A stretch of DNA of 64,000 nucleotides from Pseudomonadota bacterium (GTDB lineage Bacteria; Pseudomonadota; Gammaproteobacteria; Steroidobacterales; Steroidobacteraceae), in contig JAKAXA010000001.1 of assembly GCA_021816775.1 (NCBI GenBank), forward strand, positions 141,589-205,588, written 5' to 3'. A model generated the notes under the pieces. It made no database searches, had not been told where the DNA came from, and saw nothing but the letters and a program-made list of their open reading frames with translations. Positions 32,461 through 42,612 of this stretch are shown here, in pieces. A program made the translations under genes and the position numbers. How positions within the stretch are numbered: position 1 is the stretch's first letter; each line of letters opens with the position of its first letter.

Positions 32461-34611
32461 TCAGCCCGGCAGCCGCGACAGGTCCGCCACACCCGCGAAG
32501 AGCGCGCGCATGTCCGACAGCAGCGCCAGGCGGTTGCCGCGCAGCCGCGGGTCCTCGTCCATCACCATGACGGTATCGAAGAACGCATCGACCGCCTGGC
32601 GCAGTCCCGCGAGCTCCGTCAGCGCCCCGGCGTAGTCGCGCCGCTCGATGGCGGATGCAACGGTCGCACGCAACGCATGCAGTGCCTCAAACAGCTCGCG
32701 CTCGGCCAGCTCCTTGAACAGCGTTGGATCGACCGCCGCCACCGCCCGCTCGCCGCCGCGCGGCTCGCTCTTCTTCAGGATGTTGGCGACGCGCTTGTTC
32801 GCCGCCGTCAGGCTGGCCGCCTCCGGCAGCACCAGAAAGGCGCTGAGCGCGGCGAGCCGCGCATCGAATTCGAGCGGTGAGCGCGGTCGGGTCGCGAGCA
32901 CCGCGTCGAACATCTCCGGGGTGACGGGGCGCGCACCGCCCGCCGCAGCGCGCGGCTCGCCTTCGAGGTAATGGGCGCGCAGCCGCTCGAACACGTACTC
33001 GTACAGCTCGCCTGCGAAGTCCGGCACCGCCGGCACCGGGTTGCCGGCGCTGACCGCGATCCGCTCGATGTCCGCGCGCGCCAGACGCGCCGCCTGCTCC
33101 AGCAGCGCGGTGAGATCGATCTCGAGGCGCTTCTCGAGCAGGATGCGGATCACTCCGATGGCCGCGCGCCGCAGGCCGAACGGATCCTTCGTGCCCGTGG
33201 GCTTCTCGCCGATGGCGAAAATCCCCGCCAGGGTATCGAGCTTGTCGGCCACCGCGAGGACGGTGCCCGCGGCGGTGAGCGGCAGCGCGTCGCCGGCGAC
33301 GCGCGGCAGGTAGTGCTCGCCGATCGCCGCGGCCACCTCACGGTCCTCGCCGTCGGCCGCGGCATAGTGGGTGCCCATGATGCCCTGCAGCTCCGGGAAC
33401 TCCCCGACCATGGCGGTGAGCAGATCGCATTTGCACAGCATCGCCGCCCGCTCGAGTGGCGCAGCCGGCTGCCCGAGCGCGGTGGCCATCTGCACGGCCA
33501 GCGCACGGATGCGCCGCGCGCGGTCGCCGAGGGAGCCGAGCCGCGCCTGGAACGTCACCGCATCGAGCCCCTCGATGCGGGCAGCGAGCGGGGCCTTGCG
33601 GTCCTGCTCCCAGAAGAACGCGGCGTCGGCCAGGCGCGGGCGCACCACGCGCTCGTTGCCTTCGATCACCTTCGCCGGCTCGCGGCTCTCGATGTTGGCG
33701 ACCGCGACGAAACACGGCAGGAGCGCGCCGTCTGCGCGCTCGAGCGGGAAATAGCGCTGGTGATCCTCCAGCGTCGAGATCAGCACCTCGCGCGGCAGGT
33801 CGAGGAAACGCGGCTCGAAGCGTCCCGCGAGCGGCACGGGCCACTCCACCAGCGCGGTCACTTCATCGAGCAGCGCATCGTCGAGCAGCGCCCGACCGCC
33901 GAGCGCGGCTGCCGCCGCGCTCACACCCTCGCGGATCCGTTCCCGCCGCGCGGCGAAGTCGGCCACGACATGCCCGCGTTGCCCGAGGGTCCGCTCATAC
34001 GCGCCGGGGCTGGCGAGGCGCAGGGGCTTCGGGGCATGGAAGCGGTGGCCCCAGGTCACATTGCCCGCGACCGTCTCCAGCAGCGTCGCCGGCACGACTT
34101 CCCGGCCGTAGAGCATCACGAGCCAGTGCACGGGACGCACGAACTGCGCCTCGCTCGCGCCCCAGCGCATGCGGCGCGGAATGGGCAGCGCATCGAGCGC
34201 GCTCTGCACGATGCCGGGCAGCAGCTCGGCGGTGGGCGCGCCGCGCCTGACCCCGCTGTAATAGAGAAATTCGCCCTTGGCGTCCATGCGCCGCTCGAGC
34301 GCTTCGAGGCTGACCGCGCAACTCGCGGCGAACGCCTGCGCGGCCCGCGTGGGCGCACCGCCGGCATCGAACGCCGTGCTGACCGGCGGGCCGCGCCGCT
34401 CCACGCGCTGATCGGGCTGGCTGGCGGCCAGCCGCTTGACTCGCACCGCGAGCCGCCGCGGCGTGGCGAAGGACTGCAGCGCGCCGTGCGCGAGCGCCGC
34501 CTTGCCGAGTCCGGCCTCGATGCCGGCCGCGAACGAGTGCTCCAACAGCCGCAACGCCTTGGGCGGCAGTTCCTCGGTGCCGATCTCGACCAGGAAGTCG
34601 CGCTTTTCCAT
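32461..34611 (-). CDS. glyS: glycyl-tRNA synthetase beta subunit
   Basis: GlyS is the tRNA-binding subunit of the alpha2-beta2 type glycyl-tRNA synthetase. The protein has 716 residues from MEKRDFLVEIGTEELPPKAL, a family hallmark, and ends with the helical anticodon-binding region (FFDTVMVMDEDPRLRGNRLALLSDMRALF). The ATG at 34611 is chosen over a GTG nine bases upstream, because it gives the conserved N-terminus and clears the glyQ stop by five bases. It is coupled with glyQ upstream and plsC downstream. Confidence 0.97.
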   Translation of the reverse strand: MEKRDFLVEIGTEELPPKALRLLEHSFAAGIEAGLGKAALAHGALQSFATPRRLAVRVKRLAASQPDQRVERRGPPVSTAFDAGGAPTRAAQAFAASCAVSLEALERRMDAKGEFLYYSGVRRGAPTAELLPGIVQSALDALPIPRRMRWGASEAQFVRPVHWLVMLYGREVVPATLLETVAGNVTWGHRFHAPKPLRLASPGAYERTLGQRGHVVADFAARRERIREGVSAAAAALGGRALLDDALLDEVTALVEWPVPLAGRFEPRFLDLPREVLISTLEDHQRYFPLERADGALLPCFVAVANIESREPAKVIEGNERVVRPRLADAAFFWEQDRKAPLAARIEGLDAVTFQARLGSLGDRARRIRALAVQMATALGQPAAPLERAAMLCKCDLLTAMVGEFPELQGIMGTHYAAADGEDREVAAAIGEHYLPRVAGDALPLTAAGTVLAVADKLDTLAGIFAIGEKPTGTKDPFGLRRAAIGVIRILLEKRLEIDLTALLEQAARLARADIERIAVSAGNPVPAVPDFAGELYEYVFERLRAHYLEGEPRAAAGGARPVTPEMFDAVLATRPRSPLEFDARLAALSAFLVLPEAASLTAANKRVANILKKSEPRGGERAVAAVDPTLFKELAERELFEALHALRATVASAIERRDYAGALTELAGLRQAVDAFFDTVMVMDEDPRLRGNRLALLSDMRALFAGVADLSRLPG

Positions 34612-34616
34612 GCGGC

Positions 34617-35531
<915 letters not shown>

Positions 35532-35561
35532 GAGTTGGCCGATGGAGCAAAACAGCCCCCG

Positions 35562-35567
35562 AGTATA
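35562..35567 (-). promoter_or_regulatory. glyQ: probable glyQ -10 element
   Basis: TATACT on the - strand matches the -10 consensus at five of six positions and lies 31 bases before the glyQ ATG. No good -35 sits at the usual distance, so the call rests on the -10 alone. Confidence 0.4.
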
Positions 35568-35656
35568 GCGAAGGCCTGCCGCGCGGGAATGGCGCACCAA
35601 AACAGGGCCCGAGACCGCAGCCGAGGCGCCGCCTGGTGCTCGGCTGCGTCCATCCA

Positions 35657-35704
35657 TGCACCGTGCTGGTGCTATAATTGCGACCATCGCACCGTTTTGG
35701 TGCA
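35657..35704 (+). promoter_or_regulatory. glnA: paired NtrC enhancer sites upstream of glnA
   Basis: Two copies of the NtrC dyad TGCACC-N5-GGTGCA are visible: TGCACC/GGTGCT at 35657-35673 and CGCACC/GGTGCA at 35688-35704, each with one mismatch. Their centres are 31 bp apart, three helical turns, as in the enterobacterial glnA enhancer. A TGCTATAAT (extended -10 form, TATAAT at 35673-35678) touches the first site, so phosphorylated NtrC should block that sigma-70-type promoter while activating the sigma-54 one. Binding is inferred from sequence. Confidence 0.75.
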
Positions 35705-35754
35705 ACTGTCAGCCGCGAAGCGGCCAGGCCATTGATTCGCAAAGAGCCTCGCTT

Positions 35755-35770
35755 TGGCACGGCAGCTGCA
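35755..35770 (+). promoter_or_regulatory. glnA: sigma-54 promoter of glnA
   Basis: TGGCACGGCAGCTGCA fits the -24/-12 consensus TGGCAC-N5-TTGCA with one mismatch, and the invariant GG and GC are ten bases apart as required. It lies about 60 bp downstream of the second NtrC site centre and about 140 bp before the glnA start. Confidence 0.75.
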
Positions 35771-35910
35771 CTATCCGGTTGCTCCGCCGCGCGGCGCGCA
35801 AGCGGATGGACGTCGAGCGACCGGCAGATCCGGGCGATCGGTACGGTCCGGCGGCAGCTCGGGCTGTCCCGAGGCGGCAGGCGCGCTACCCCTATTCCTC
35901 TGGAGGCGAT

Positions 35911-37320
35911 ATGACACCGAGCGATGTACTGAAGCTGATCACGGAAAAGGACGTCAAGTTCGCGGACCTCAGGTTCACCGACACCCGCGGCAAGGAACAG
36001 CACGTCACCATTCCGGCGCGCCTGGCCGACGAGGACCTGTTCCGCGACGGCAAGATGTTCGACGGCTCCTCCATCGCCGGCTGGAAGGGCATCAATGAGT
36101 CCGACATGATCCTGATGCCCGAGGCGGACACGGCGGTGATCGATCCGTTCTTCGAGGAAACCACCGTCAACCTGCGCTGCGACGTCATCGAGCCGGCGAC
36201 CATGCAGGGCTACGAGCGCGATCCGCGCTCCCTCGCCAAGCGCGCCGAGGCGTACCTGAAGTCCACCGGCATCGCCGACCGGGCGACATTCGGGCCGGAG
36301 AACGAGTTCTTCATTTTCGACAGCGTGCGCTTCGGCAATGAGATGCGCGGCTCCTTCTATTCCATCGATTCCGTGCAGGGCGCGTGGAGCTCGGGCACCG
36401 AGTTCTCCGAGGGCAACACCGGGCACCGCCCGGGCGTCAAGGGCGGCTACTTCCCGGTGCCGCCGGTCGATGCGTATCAGGACATCCGCTCGGCCATGTG
36501 TCTGGCGTGCGAGGAGCTCGGTCTGAAGGTGGAGGTGCACCACCACGAGGTGGCCACCGGCGGTCAGGGCGAAATCGGCATCGGCGCCGGCTCCCTGGTG
36601 CAGAAGGCCGACCAGGTGCAGCTGCTGAAATACGCGGTGCTGAACGTGGCGCAGCGCTACGGCAAGACCGCGACGTTCATGCCCAAGCCCCTGGTCGGCG
36701 ACAACGGCAGCGGCATGCACGTCCATCAGTCCCTGCAGAAGGACGGCAAGGCGCTGTTCGCCGGCGACAAGTACGGCGGGCTCTCGGAGCTCGCCCTCTA
36801 CTACATCGGCGGCATCATCAAGCACGCCAAGGCACTGAACGCCTTCACCAACGCCGGCACCAACAGCTACAAGCGCCTGGTGCCGGGCTTCGAGGCGCCC
36901 GTGATGCTCGCGTATTCGGCGCGCAACCGTTCCGCCTCCATCCGCATCCCGTGGGTCTCGAACCCCAAGGCCCGCCGCATCGAAGTGCGCTTCCCCGACT
37001 CGAGCGCCAATCCGTACTTCGCCTTCACGGCCATGATGCTTGCCGGCCTCGATGGCATTCAGAACAAGATTCATCCCGGTGAGCCGGCCGACAAGGACCT
37101 CTATGACCTCGAGCCCGAGGAGGCCAAGCACATTCCCACCGTGTGCCACTCGCTCGACATGGCGCTCGAGCACCTCGACAAGGACCGCGAGTTCCTCACC
37201 CGCGGCGGCGTGTTCTCCAATGACGTGATCGACGCCTACATCACCCTGAAGATGCAGGAGGTCACGCGCTTCCGCATGGCCACGCATCCGGTGGAGCTGG
37301 AGCTGTACTACAGCTGCTGA
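35911..37320 (+). CDS. glnA: glutamine synthetase, type I
   Basis: GlnA makes glutamine from glutamate, ammonia and ATP in a dodecamer. The 469 residues equal the enterobacterial length. Visible motifs are [27 protein letters not shown], the [17 protein letters not shown] metal site, the ATP-binding [16 protein letters not shown] and the adenylylation loop DLYDLEPEE with Tyr398. It is therefore the type controlled by adenylylation. The start is fixed by a GGAGG eight bases before the ATG; the open frame upstream overlaps the enhancer and sigma-54 promoter and is not coding. It heads a nitrogen-control block with ntrB and ntrC downstream. Confidence 0.98.
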   Translation: MTPSDVLKLITEKDVKFADLRFTDTRGKEQHVTIPARLADEDLFRDGKMFDGSSIAGWKGINESDMILMPEADTAVIDPFFEETTVNLRCDVIEPATMQGYERDPRSLAKRAEAYLKSTGIADRATFGPENEFFIFDSVRFGNEMRGSFYSIDSVQGAWSSGTEFSEGNTGHRPGVKGGYFPVPPVDAYQDIRSAMCLACEELGLKVEVHHHEVATGGQGEIGIGAGSLVQKADQVQLLKYAVLNVAQRYGKTATFMPKPLVGDNGSGMHVHQSLQKDGKALFAGDKYGGLSELALYYIGGIIKHAKALNAFTNAGTNSYKRLVPGFEAPVMLAYSARNRSASIRIPWVSNPKARRIEVRFPDSSANPYFAFTAMMLAGLDGIQNKIHPGEPADKDLYDLEPEEAKHIPTVCHSLDMALEHLDKDREFLTRGGVFSNDVIDAYITLKMQEVTRFRMATHPVELELYYSC

Positions 37321-37465
37321 TCGCTCGTGACCGCGCCGTTCCCATCCCGCACCGAGGCTGCTCCGGATACCGGGGCACGCTTCGGCGCGGGAGCGGGCCG
37401 CGGCGTCGCCGGCGTGCGACAGCGGCCCGTACTTTTGTGCTCGGCGGGCCGAGGCGATATGCTCG

Positions 37466-38044
37466 ATGCCCATGAGTGCCTTCCGCTTGAGCGTGGGGAC
37501 GGCTTTGGCCGCGCTGCTGTGTGTGGGGCTGTCGGCCGCCGTCTGGGCCGGCAATGGCGCCAACGCCACGGTCTACAAATGGGTCGACGCCCACGGCGTC
37601 ATTCACTACAGCGATCGGCCGCACCCCAACGCCACCAAGCTGAGTATCAAGGGTGCGCAGACCTATGCGCCTTCGCCGCCGCCCCCGGCCGATCTGAACG
37701 CCGCGCCGACGCCGGCGGATACGCGGCCCGCGCACGCCTACAGCAGCTGCCGTATCGCGCAGCCGCGCGATCAGCAGATGCTGATGAACGTCTACCACAC
37801 GACCGCCATCGTGCGCACCGACCCGCCGCTGTTTGCCGGCAACCGGGTGCAGCTGTACCTGGACGGCCGGCGCATGCCGGGCGATGGGCCGGCGTTCACC
37901 TTTCCGGTCAACCGCGGGCAGCACTCGCTGTCGGCGGTCGTGGTGAACAGTTTCGGGCAGATCGTCTGCGAGACCTCGACGGTGACCTTCTACGTCCACC
38001 AGCCGTCGATTCAGAATCCGCACAATCCCGTCCATCCCCACTGA
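37466..38044 (+). CDS. exported DUF4124-domain protein
   Basis: This 192-residue protein has a signal peptide (FRLSVGTALAALLCVGLSAAVWA) and a DUF4124 domain at about residues 33-65 with the typical VYKWVDAHGVIHYSDRPHPNA. A Pro/Ala-rich linker follows, then a C-terminal beta-rich domain (VQLYLDGRRMPGDGPAFTF ... GQHSLSAVVV) that looks like an Ig-like fold. Function is unknown. The position between glnA and ntrBC is a repeated arrangement in related gammaproteobacteria as recalled, which hints at a link with nitrogen supply but does not prove one. An ATG six bases further in is a possible start. Confidence 0.8.
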   Translation: MPMSAFRLSVGTALAALLCVGLSAAVWAGNGANATVYKWVDAHGVIHYSDRPHPNATKLSIKGAQTYAPSPPPPADLNAAPTPADTRPAHAYSSCRIAQPRDQQMLMNVYHTTAIVRTDPPLFAGNRVQLYLDGRRMPGDGPAFTFPVNRGQHSLSAVVVNSFGQIVCETSTVTFYVHQPSIQNPHNPVHPH

Positions 38045-38089
38045 CGTCGAGCGCGCCCGCCGCTTCGGGCCGGGTGCGGGGAGCGCCCC

Positions 38090-39184
38090 GTGGCCCCTGA
38101 CCGCGGCTCACCCTCGCCGCTCGCGCACTTCGATCCGGCCTGTCTGTTCGACACGCTCTCGACCGGCATCATCGTCCTCGATGCGCAGCTGTGCGCCATC
38201 TACGCGAACGTGGCCGCCCAGGACCTGCTGGCGTTCAGCCTGAACCAGGCGCGGGGCCGGCCGTTCACCGACTTCCTGACCGACGGCAACGGCCTGCGCA
38301 CCCTGCTGCGCCGCGCGCTCGCGACCGGCGAGGGGATCGCGGACCGCGAGCTCACCGTGCGAGCGGCTGCAGCGCCGCGCGAGGTCCGCACGCTCGATGT
38401 CACCGTCACGCCGCTCGAGGGGCAGATCACAGGCAACCACCTGCTGCTGGAGCTCGCCGACGCCACGCAGCGCCAGCGCATCACTCGCGAGAACGATCTG
38501 CTCGCCCGCCTCGACGGCAGCCGGCTGATGATCCGCCAGCTCGCGCACGAGATCAAAAACCCGCTGGGCGGGCTGCGCGGGGCGGCGCAGCTGCTCGAGC
38601 GCGAGCTGCCGGGTCAGGAGCTGAAGGAATACACGCGCGTGATCATCGGGGAAGCGGACCGGCTCGCCGCCCTGGTCGACTCGATCGCGGGCCCGGCCCG
38701 CGCGCCGGACAAGTCGGTGCTCAACGTGCACGAGATCTGCGAGCACGTCTTCCGGCTGCTGCGCGCGGAAGCCGCCGCCGCCGTCCTGATCGAGCGCGAC
38801 TACGACCCGAGCCTGCCGTCGGCGACGCTGGATCGCAACCAACTCATCCAGGCCCTGCTCAACGTGGCGCGCAACGCGCTGCAGGCGCTCGCCGGCCGCG
38901 GCCGCATCGTGCTGCGCACGCGCGCGCTGTCCGGCGTCAGCATCGGCTCGACCCGCCACCGGCTGGTCGCGAGCGTGCAGGTGCAGGACGATGGGCCGGG
39001 CGTGCCGCCGCAGCTGTACACGAGCCTCTTCTATCCGCTCGTCACCGGCCGCCCCGACGGCACGGGTCTCGGCCTCGCCGTGGCCCAGGAGCTCGTGAGC
39101 CGCAACGGCGGCCTGATCGAATTCGAAAGCGAGCCCGGCTGCACGGTGTTTACGCTGCTGCTGCCGCTCGGAGAAGGCGTATGA
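38090..39184 (+). CDS. glnL: nitrogen-regulation sensor kinase/phosphatase NtrB
   Basis: NtrB phosphorylates or dephosphorylates NtrC according to the PII signal. The 364 residues hold an N-terminal PAS-like domain (about residues 15-130), the dimerisation/phosphotransfer domain with His153 in RQLAHEIKNPLGGLRGAAQLL, and the ATPase domain with the N box (NVARNALQAL), G1 (DDGPGVP) and G2 (GTGLGLAVAQ). It has no membrane segments, as expected for a soluble NtrB. The start is a GTG with GGGAG eight bases upstream. It overlaps ntrC in an ATGA. Confidence 0.95.
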   Translation: MAPDRGSPSPLAHFDPACLFDTLSTGIIVLDAQLCAIYANVAAQDLLAFSLNQARGRPFTDFLTDGNGLRTLLRRALATGEGIADRELTVRAAAAPREVRTLDVTVTPLEGQITGNHLLLELADATQRQRITRENDLLARLDGSRLMIRQLAHEIKNPLGGLRGAAQLLERELPGQELKEYTRVIIGEADRLAALVDSIAGPARAPDKSVLNVHEICEHVFRLLRAEAAAAVLIERDYDPSLPSATLDRNQLIQALLNVARNALQALAGRGRIVLRTRALSGVSIGSTRHRLVASVQVQDDGPGVPPQLYTSLFYPLVTGRPDGTGLGLAVAQELVSRNGGLIEFESEPGCTVFTLLLPLGEGV

Positions 39185-40602
39185 ACGAGGCGCTGCGGGT
39201 GTGGATCATCGACGACGACGCCTCGATCCGCTGGGTGCTCGAGCGCGCGCTGCGCAACGCTGGGCTCGTTGCGCGCGCCTTCGACTCCGCCGAAGCAGCG
39301 CTCGAGGCGCTGCGCCGCGATGCGCCCGATGTGTTGATGACCGACATCCGCATGCCCGGCCGCAGTGGCCTCGACCTGCTGCGGCGCGTGCGCGACACGC
39401 GCCCGCAGCTGCCGGTCATCGTCATGACGGCCCACTCCGATCTCGGCAGCGCCGTGTCCGCCTACGAGGGCGGCGCATTCGAGTACCTGCCGAAGCCCTT
39501 CGACATCGACCAGGCCGTCGCGCTGGTGCGCCGCGCGGCGCGCGTCCAGCCGCCGGCGGCGGCCGACGGCGCCGCCGAGGCGCGCATCCCGGAACTGCTC
39601 GGCACGGCGCCGGCCATGCAGCAGGTGTTTCGCGGCATCGGCCGGCTGTCGCGCTCGAGCGTGACCGTGCTGATCACCGGCGAGTCGGGCACCGGCAAGG
39701 AGCTCGTGGCGCGCGCGCTGCACGAGCACAGCCCGCGCGCGGGGCGCCCGTTCATCGCGCTCAACACCGCGGCGATTCCGGCCGATCTGCTCGAATCGGA
39801 GCTCTTCGGCCACGAGCGGGGCGCCTTCACCGGCGCCGACGCGCAGCGCCGCGGACGCTTCGAGCAGGCCGACGGCGGCACGCTGTTTCTCGATGAGATC
39901 GGCGACATGTCGCTGCCGCTGCAGACGCGGCTGCTGCGCGTGCTGGCGGAGGGGGAGTTCTACCGCGTGGGCGGTCAGACACCGATCCGCGTCGACGTGC
40001 GCGTCATCGCGGCTACTCACCAGAACCTGCAGGAACGGGTTGCCCAGGGATCGTTCCGCGAGGATCTGTACCACCGGCTGAACGTCATCCGGCTCGCCCT
40101 GCCGGCGCTGCGCGAGCGTGCCGAGGACATCCCGCTGCTGCTGCGCCACTACCTGCGCACGGCGGCGCGCGACCTCGGCGTCGAGGTCAAGGCGCTCGCC
40201 CCGGAAGCCGAACGCAGACTCGCCGCCTATCGCTGGCCGGGCAACGTGCGTGAGCTGGTCAACGTGTGCCGTCGGCTGTCGGTACTCGCCCCGGGCAGCG
40301 AGATCGGCGCGGAGGATCTACCGGCGGAGATCGACGCGCGCGGGGCCGATCTCAAGGCCGACTGGCAGAGCGCGCTGGCGGATTGGGCGGTGTGCCAGGC
40401 CGCGCGCGGGCAGGGCGCGCTGCTCGATCTGGCGCTGCCGGAGTTCGAGCGCATCCTGATCCGCGCCGCCCTCAAGCGCACCCAGGGCCACCGCCAGGAG
40501 GCCGCGAGGCTCCTCGGCTGGGGGCGCAATACCCTCACTCGCAAGCTGAAGGAGTTGTCGCTCGAGGCGAGTCCTGACTCGCAGGGGGTGGACGTTTCCT
40601 GA
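39181..40602 (+). CDS. glnG: nitrogen-regulation response regulator NtrC
   Basis: NtrC is a sigma-54 activator. The 473 residues contain the receiver domain with phospho-acceptor Asp55 in VLMTDIRMPG, the AAA+ domain with Walker A GESGTGKELVARALHEHS, the sigma-54 contact loop GAFTGA (about residues 214-219), and a C-terminal Fis-like helix-turn-helix (GHRQEAARLLGWGRNTLTRKL). It is translationally coupled to ntrB. The paired dyads in front of glnA in this window are the obvious target. Confidence 0.97.
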   Translation: MNEALRVWIIDDDASIRWVLERALRNAGLVARAFDSAEAALEALRRDAPDVLMTDIRMPGRSGLDLLRRVRDTRPQLPVIVMTAHSDLGSAVSAYEGGAFEYLPKPFDIDQAVALVRRAARVQPPAAADGAAEARIPELLGTAPAMQQVFRGIGRLSRSSVTVLITGESGTGKELVARALHEHSPRAGRPFIALNTAAIPADLLESELFGHERGAFTGADAQRRGRFEQADGGTLFLDEIGDMSLPLQTRLLRVLAEGEFYRVGGQTPIRVDVRVIAATHQNLQERVAQGSFREDLYHRLNVIRLALPALRERAEDIPLLLRHYLRTAARDLGVEVKALAPEAERRLAAYRWPGNVRELVNVCRRLSVLAPGSEIGAEDLPAEIDARGADLKADWQSALADWAVCQAARGQGALLDLALPEFERILIRAALKRTQGHRQEAARLLGWGRNTLTRKLKELSLEASPDSQGVDVS

Positions 40603-40619
40603 CCCCCGGGGGCGCGCCC

Positions 40620-41567
40620 TCAGATACGCAGCGTGCCGGTGAGCTCGGCGACGCTGCCGATGCCGTGCTCGCGCAGATAGTCTGCGATTCCCGCATTGAT
40701 GCGCTTGCACACCATCGGGTCATAGAACAGCGCCGTGCCGACGCCCACCGCGCTCGCGCCGGCGATGAGGAACTCGATCGCGTCGGTGGCCGTCGCGATG
40801 CCGCCCTGCCCGATGATCGGAATGCCGTGCTTGCGCGCCACCTCGTAGACCTGGTGCACCTTCAGCAGCGCGATGGGCTTGATCGCCGGGCCCGACAATC
40901 CCCCCTGGATGTTGCCGATCACCGGCCGGCGGCTGTGCGCATCGATGGCCATCCCCATCACCGTGTTGATCACCGCGAGCCCGTCCGTGCCCGCCTCGAT
41001 GCAGCGGCGCGCGTTCTCGCGGATGTCGGTCTGATTGGGCGAGAGCTTGGTGATCAGCGGCTTGCCGGTCACGCGCCGGCACGCCTCCACCACCTGCGCG
41101 GACATGTCCGGGTAGTTGCCGAAGGCAACCCCGCCCTCCCTGACGTTGGGGCAGGAGATGTTGATTTCGATGGCATCGATGGGCGACTGATCGAACAGGC
41201 GCGTGACCTCGGCGTACTCCTCGACCGTCGAGCCCGAGACGTTGGCGATGAAGCGGGTCTCGCTGAAATCCAGCTCCGGCAGGATGTGCTCGATGACGTG
41301 CTGCGTGCCGGGGTTCTGCAGGCCGATCGCGTTCAGCATGCCGGCGGGGGTCTCGTACACCCGGTGCGGGGGATTGCCGAGCCGCGGCGCGAGCGTGGTG
41401 CCCTTGAGGACCACGGCGCCCGCATCGCCGTTGGAGAAGCCCGCGATGCGCGTGTACTCCTCGCCGAAGCCCACACAGCCGGACAGCAGCACGATCGGCG
41501 AGGCGAGATGCAGGCCGCAGAATTTCAGTGCCAGCGTGTCGGACGGAGCGGTCGAAGCCTGGGTCAT
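40620..41567 (-). CDS. pyrD: dihydroorotate dehydrogenase, class 1B-like
   Basis: This 315-residue FMN enzyme would oxidise dihydroorotate to orotate in pyrimidine synthesis. It opens with a short beta segment and SPIVLLSGCVGFGEEY, then has KGTTLAPRLGNPPHRVYETPAGMLNAIGLQNPG, INISCPNVREGG with the active-site Cys of class 1 enzymes, KLSPNQTDI, and the FMN phosphate region GQGGIATATDAIEFLIAGASAVGVGTA. These fit class 1B, the NAD-linked form that pairs with PyrK, not the membrane class 2 usual in gammaproteobacteria. No pyrK lies next to it in this window. It converges with ntrC. Confidence 0.85.
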   Translation of the reverse strand: MTQASTAPSDTLALKFCGLHLASPIVLLSGCVGFGEEYTRIAGFSNGDAGAVVLKGTTLAPRLGNPPHRVYETPAGMLNAIGLQNPGTQHVIEHILPELDFSETRFIANVSGSTVEEYAEVTRLFDQSPIDAIEINISCPNVREGGVAFGNYPDMSAQVVEACRRVTGKPLITKLSPNQTDIRENARRCIEAGTDGLAVINTVMGMAIDAHSRRPVIGNIQGGLSGPAIKPIALLKVHQVYEVARKHGIPIIGQGGIATATDAIEFLIAGASAVGVGTALFYDPMVCKRINAGIADYLREHGIGSVAELTGTLRI

Positions 41568-41645
41568 TGTGGATTCAGCAGTGGGGTCCGGCGCGCGCGC
41601 CGGGTGGCCCGCGCATTATTGCATCCCGCGCACGCCGCCACGATC

Positions 41646-42023
41646 TCAATCCCGATGGATGTGGATCTGGATGCGGCCCTTCGGCCCGATCAGCCAGGAA
41701 GCCAGCCACCCGGCCATCCACACGATGAGTGCGGCCTCAAACGCGGTCCAGAAACCCCCGGTGAGATGAAAGCCCGGCAGCATCCAGGCCACGAGAGCGA
41801 GCATCGCGGTATTGACCACCAGCAGGAATACGCCCAGCGTGAGGAGCGTCAGCGGCAGCGTCAGCAGGATCACGACGGGGCGGACGATCGCGTTGACGAT
41901 TCCGAGCAGCAGCCCCGCGAGAATCAACGTTCCGGCGTTGTCGATGCGGATCCCGGGGACCCAGCGCGTGGCGGCCCACAGCCCCAGCGCGCTCACCACC
42001 GCGCGCAGCACGAATGAGGTCAC
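41646..42023 (-). CDS. phage holin family 4-type membrane protein
   Basis: This protein of 125 residues has four likely membrane segments (about 3-18, 32-55, 58-84 and 88-111) and the family pattern LLLGIVNAIVRPVVILLTLPLTLLTLGVFLLVVN. It is a widespread small inner-membrane protein of unknown function; the holin name comes from sequence resemblance only, and nothing here suggests a prophage. The GTG start overlaps the stop of the gene before it in a GTGA, so the two are coupled. Confidence 0.85.
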   Translation of the reverse strand: MTSFVLRAVVSALGLWAATRWVPGIRIDNAGTLILAGLLLGIVNAIVRPVVILLTLPLTLLTLGVFLLVVNTAMLALVAWMLPGFHLTGGFWTAFEAALIVWMAGWLASWLIGPKGRIQIHIHRD

Positions 42024-42472
42024 GGGCCCTCCGCAGCGTCGGACGATTCGAGCAGTGTCTTCAGGCGACTGAGAGCGGCCTGCCAGCCGGTCCGGTGGCG
42101 CAGGTAGGGGATGTCCCAGTCGGGCGCCCCGGGGACCCCCGAGCCGAGCAGCCGCAGGATGGTGCCCGAGCGTCCCGGCTCCAGGATGAAATCATCCACC
42201 AGGGCGCTGTCGGCCGGCGGCAGGGCCGCTGACGGCAGATAGATCAGCCGCAGCCGCTTGCCCGGCGTGAAAATGTCGATGCAGGCCTCGAGCTCGGTGA
42301 CTCGGTCGACACGCGCGCGAAACAGCCCTCCGGGCCGGGCGCTGATGACCGCATCGGGCGAGCACCATTGCGCGAGCAGCCGCGAATCCGTGAGTGCCGC
42401 CCACACCGGCGTGACGCCGGTGCGCAGGTCGAGCCGATGGGCATAGCCCCGAGTTTTCTCCATGTACTGCAT
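42020..42472 (-). CDS. SRPBCC/AHSA1-domain protein
   Basis: The protein of about 150 residues fits the START-like SRPBCC fold with an AHSA1-type sequence: RTGVTPVWAALTDSRLLAQWCSP at the start, PGGLFRARVD in the middle and GWQAALSRLKTLLES at the C-terminal helix. This family binds hydrophobic ligands or acts as a helper for Hsp90-like chaperones; no substrate is evident. ATG codons at 42472 and 42463 are both possible and neither has a clear ribosome-binding site. It is coupled to the downstream holin-like gene by a GTGA overlap. Confidence 0.7.
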   Translation of the reverse strand: MQYMEKTRGYAHRLDLRTGVTPVWAALTDSRLLAQWCSPDAVISARPGGLFRARVDRVTELEACIDIFTPGKRLRLIYLPSAALPPADSALVDDFILEPGRSGTILRLLGSGVPGAPDWDIPYLRHRTGWQAALSRLKTLLESSDAAEGP

Positions 42473-42612
42473 TGTGCCATCGAGACGCCGCGTGTGCAGT
42501 GGCGTCCCGTCCCGTGACGAACGGCCGCCATGCCTGCGCGGGAATGGGCACAATAGCCCCCGCGGGCCCGGGCGGGCCCGCGTTCATGTCGTGAGCCGAC
42601 CCGGAGGTCTCG

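Noticed and set aside
35656-35910. N-terminal extension of glutamine synthetase by 85 residues.
   Set aside because: The bases hold the NtrC sites and the sigma-54 promoter, and the conserved GlnA N-terminus with a strong ribosome-binding site starts at 35911.
41646-42023. Prophage lysis gene.
   Set aside because: The holin name is a family label. No other phage gene, attachment site or lysin lies near, and the gene is coupled to an SRPBCC protein.
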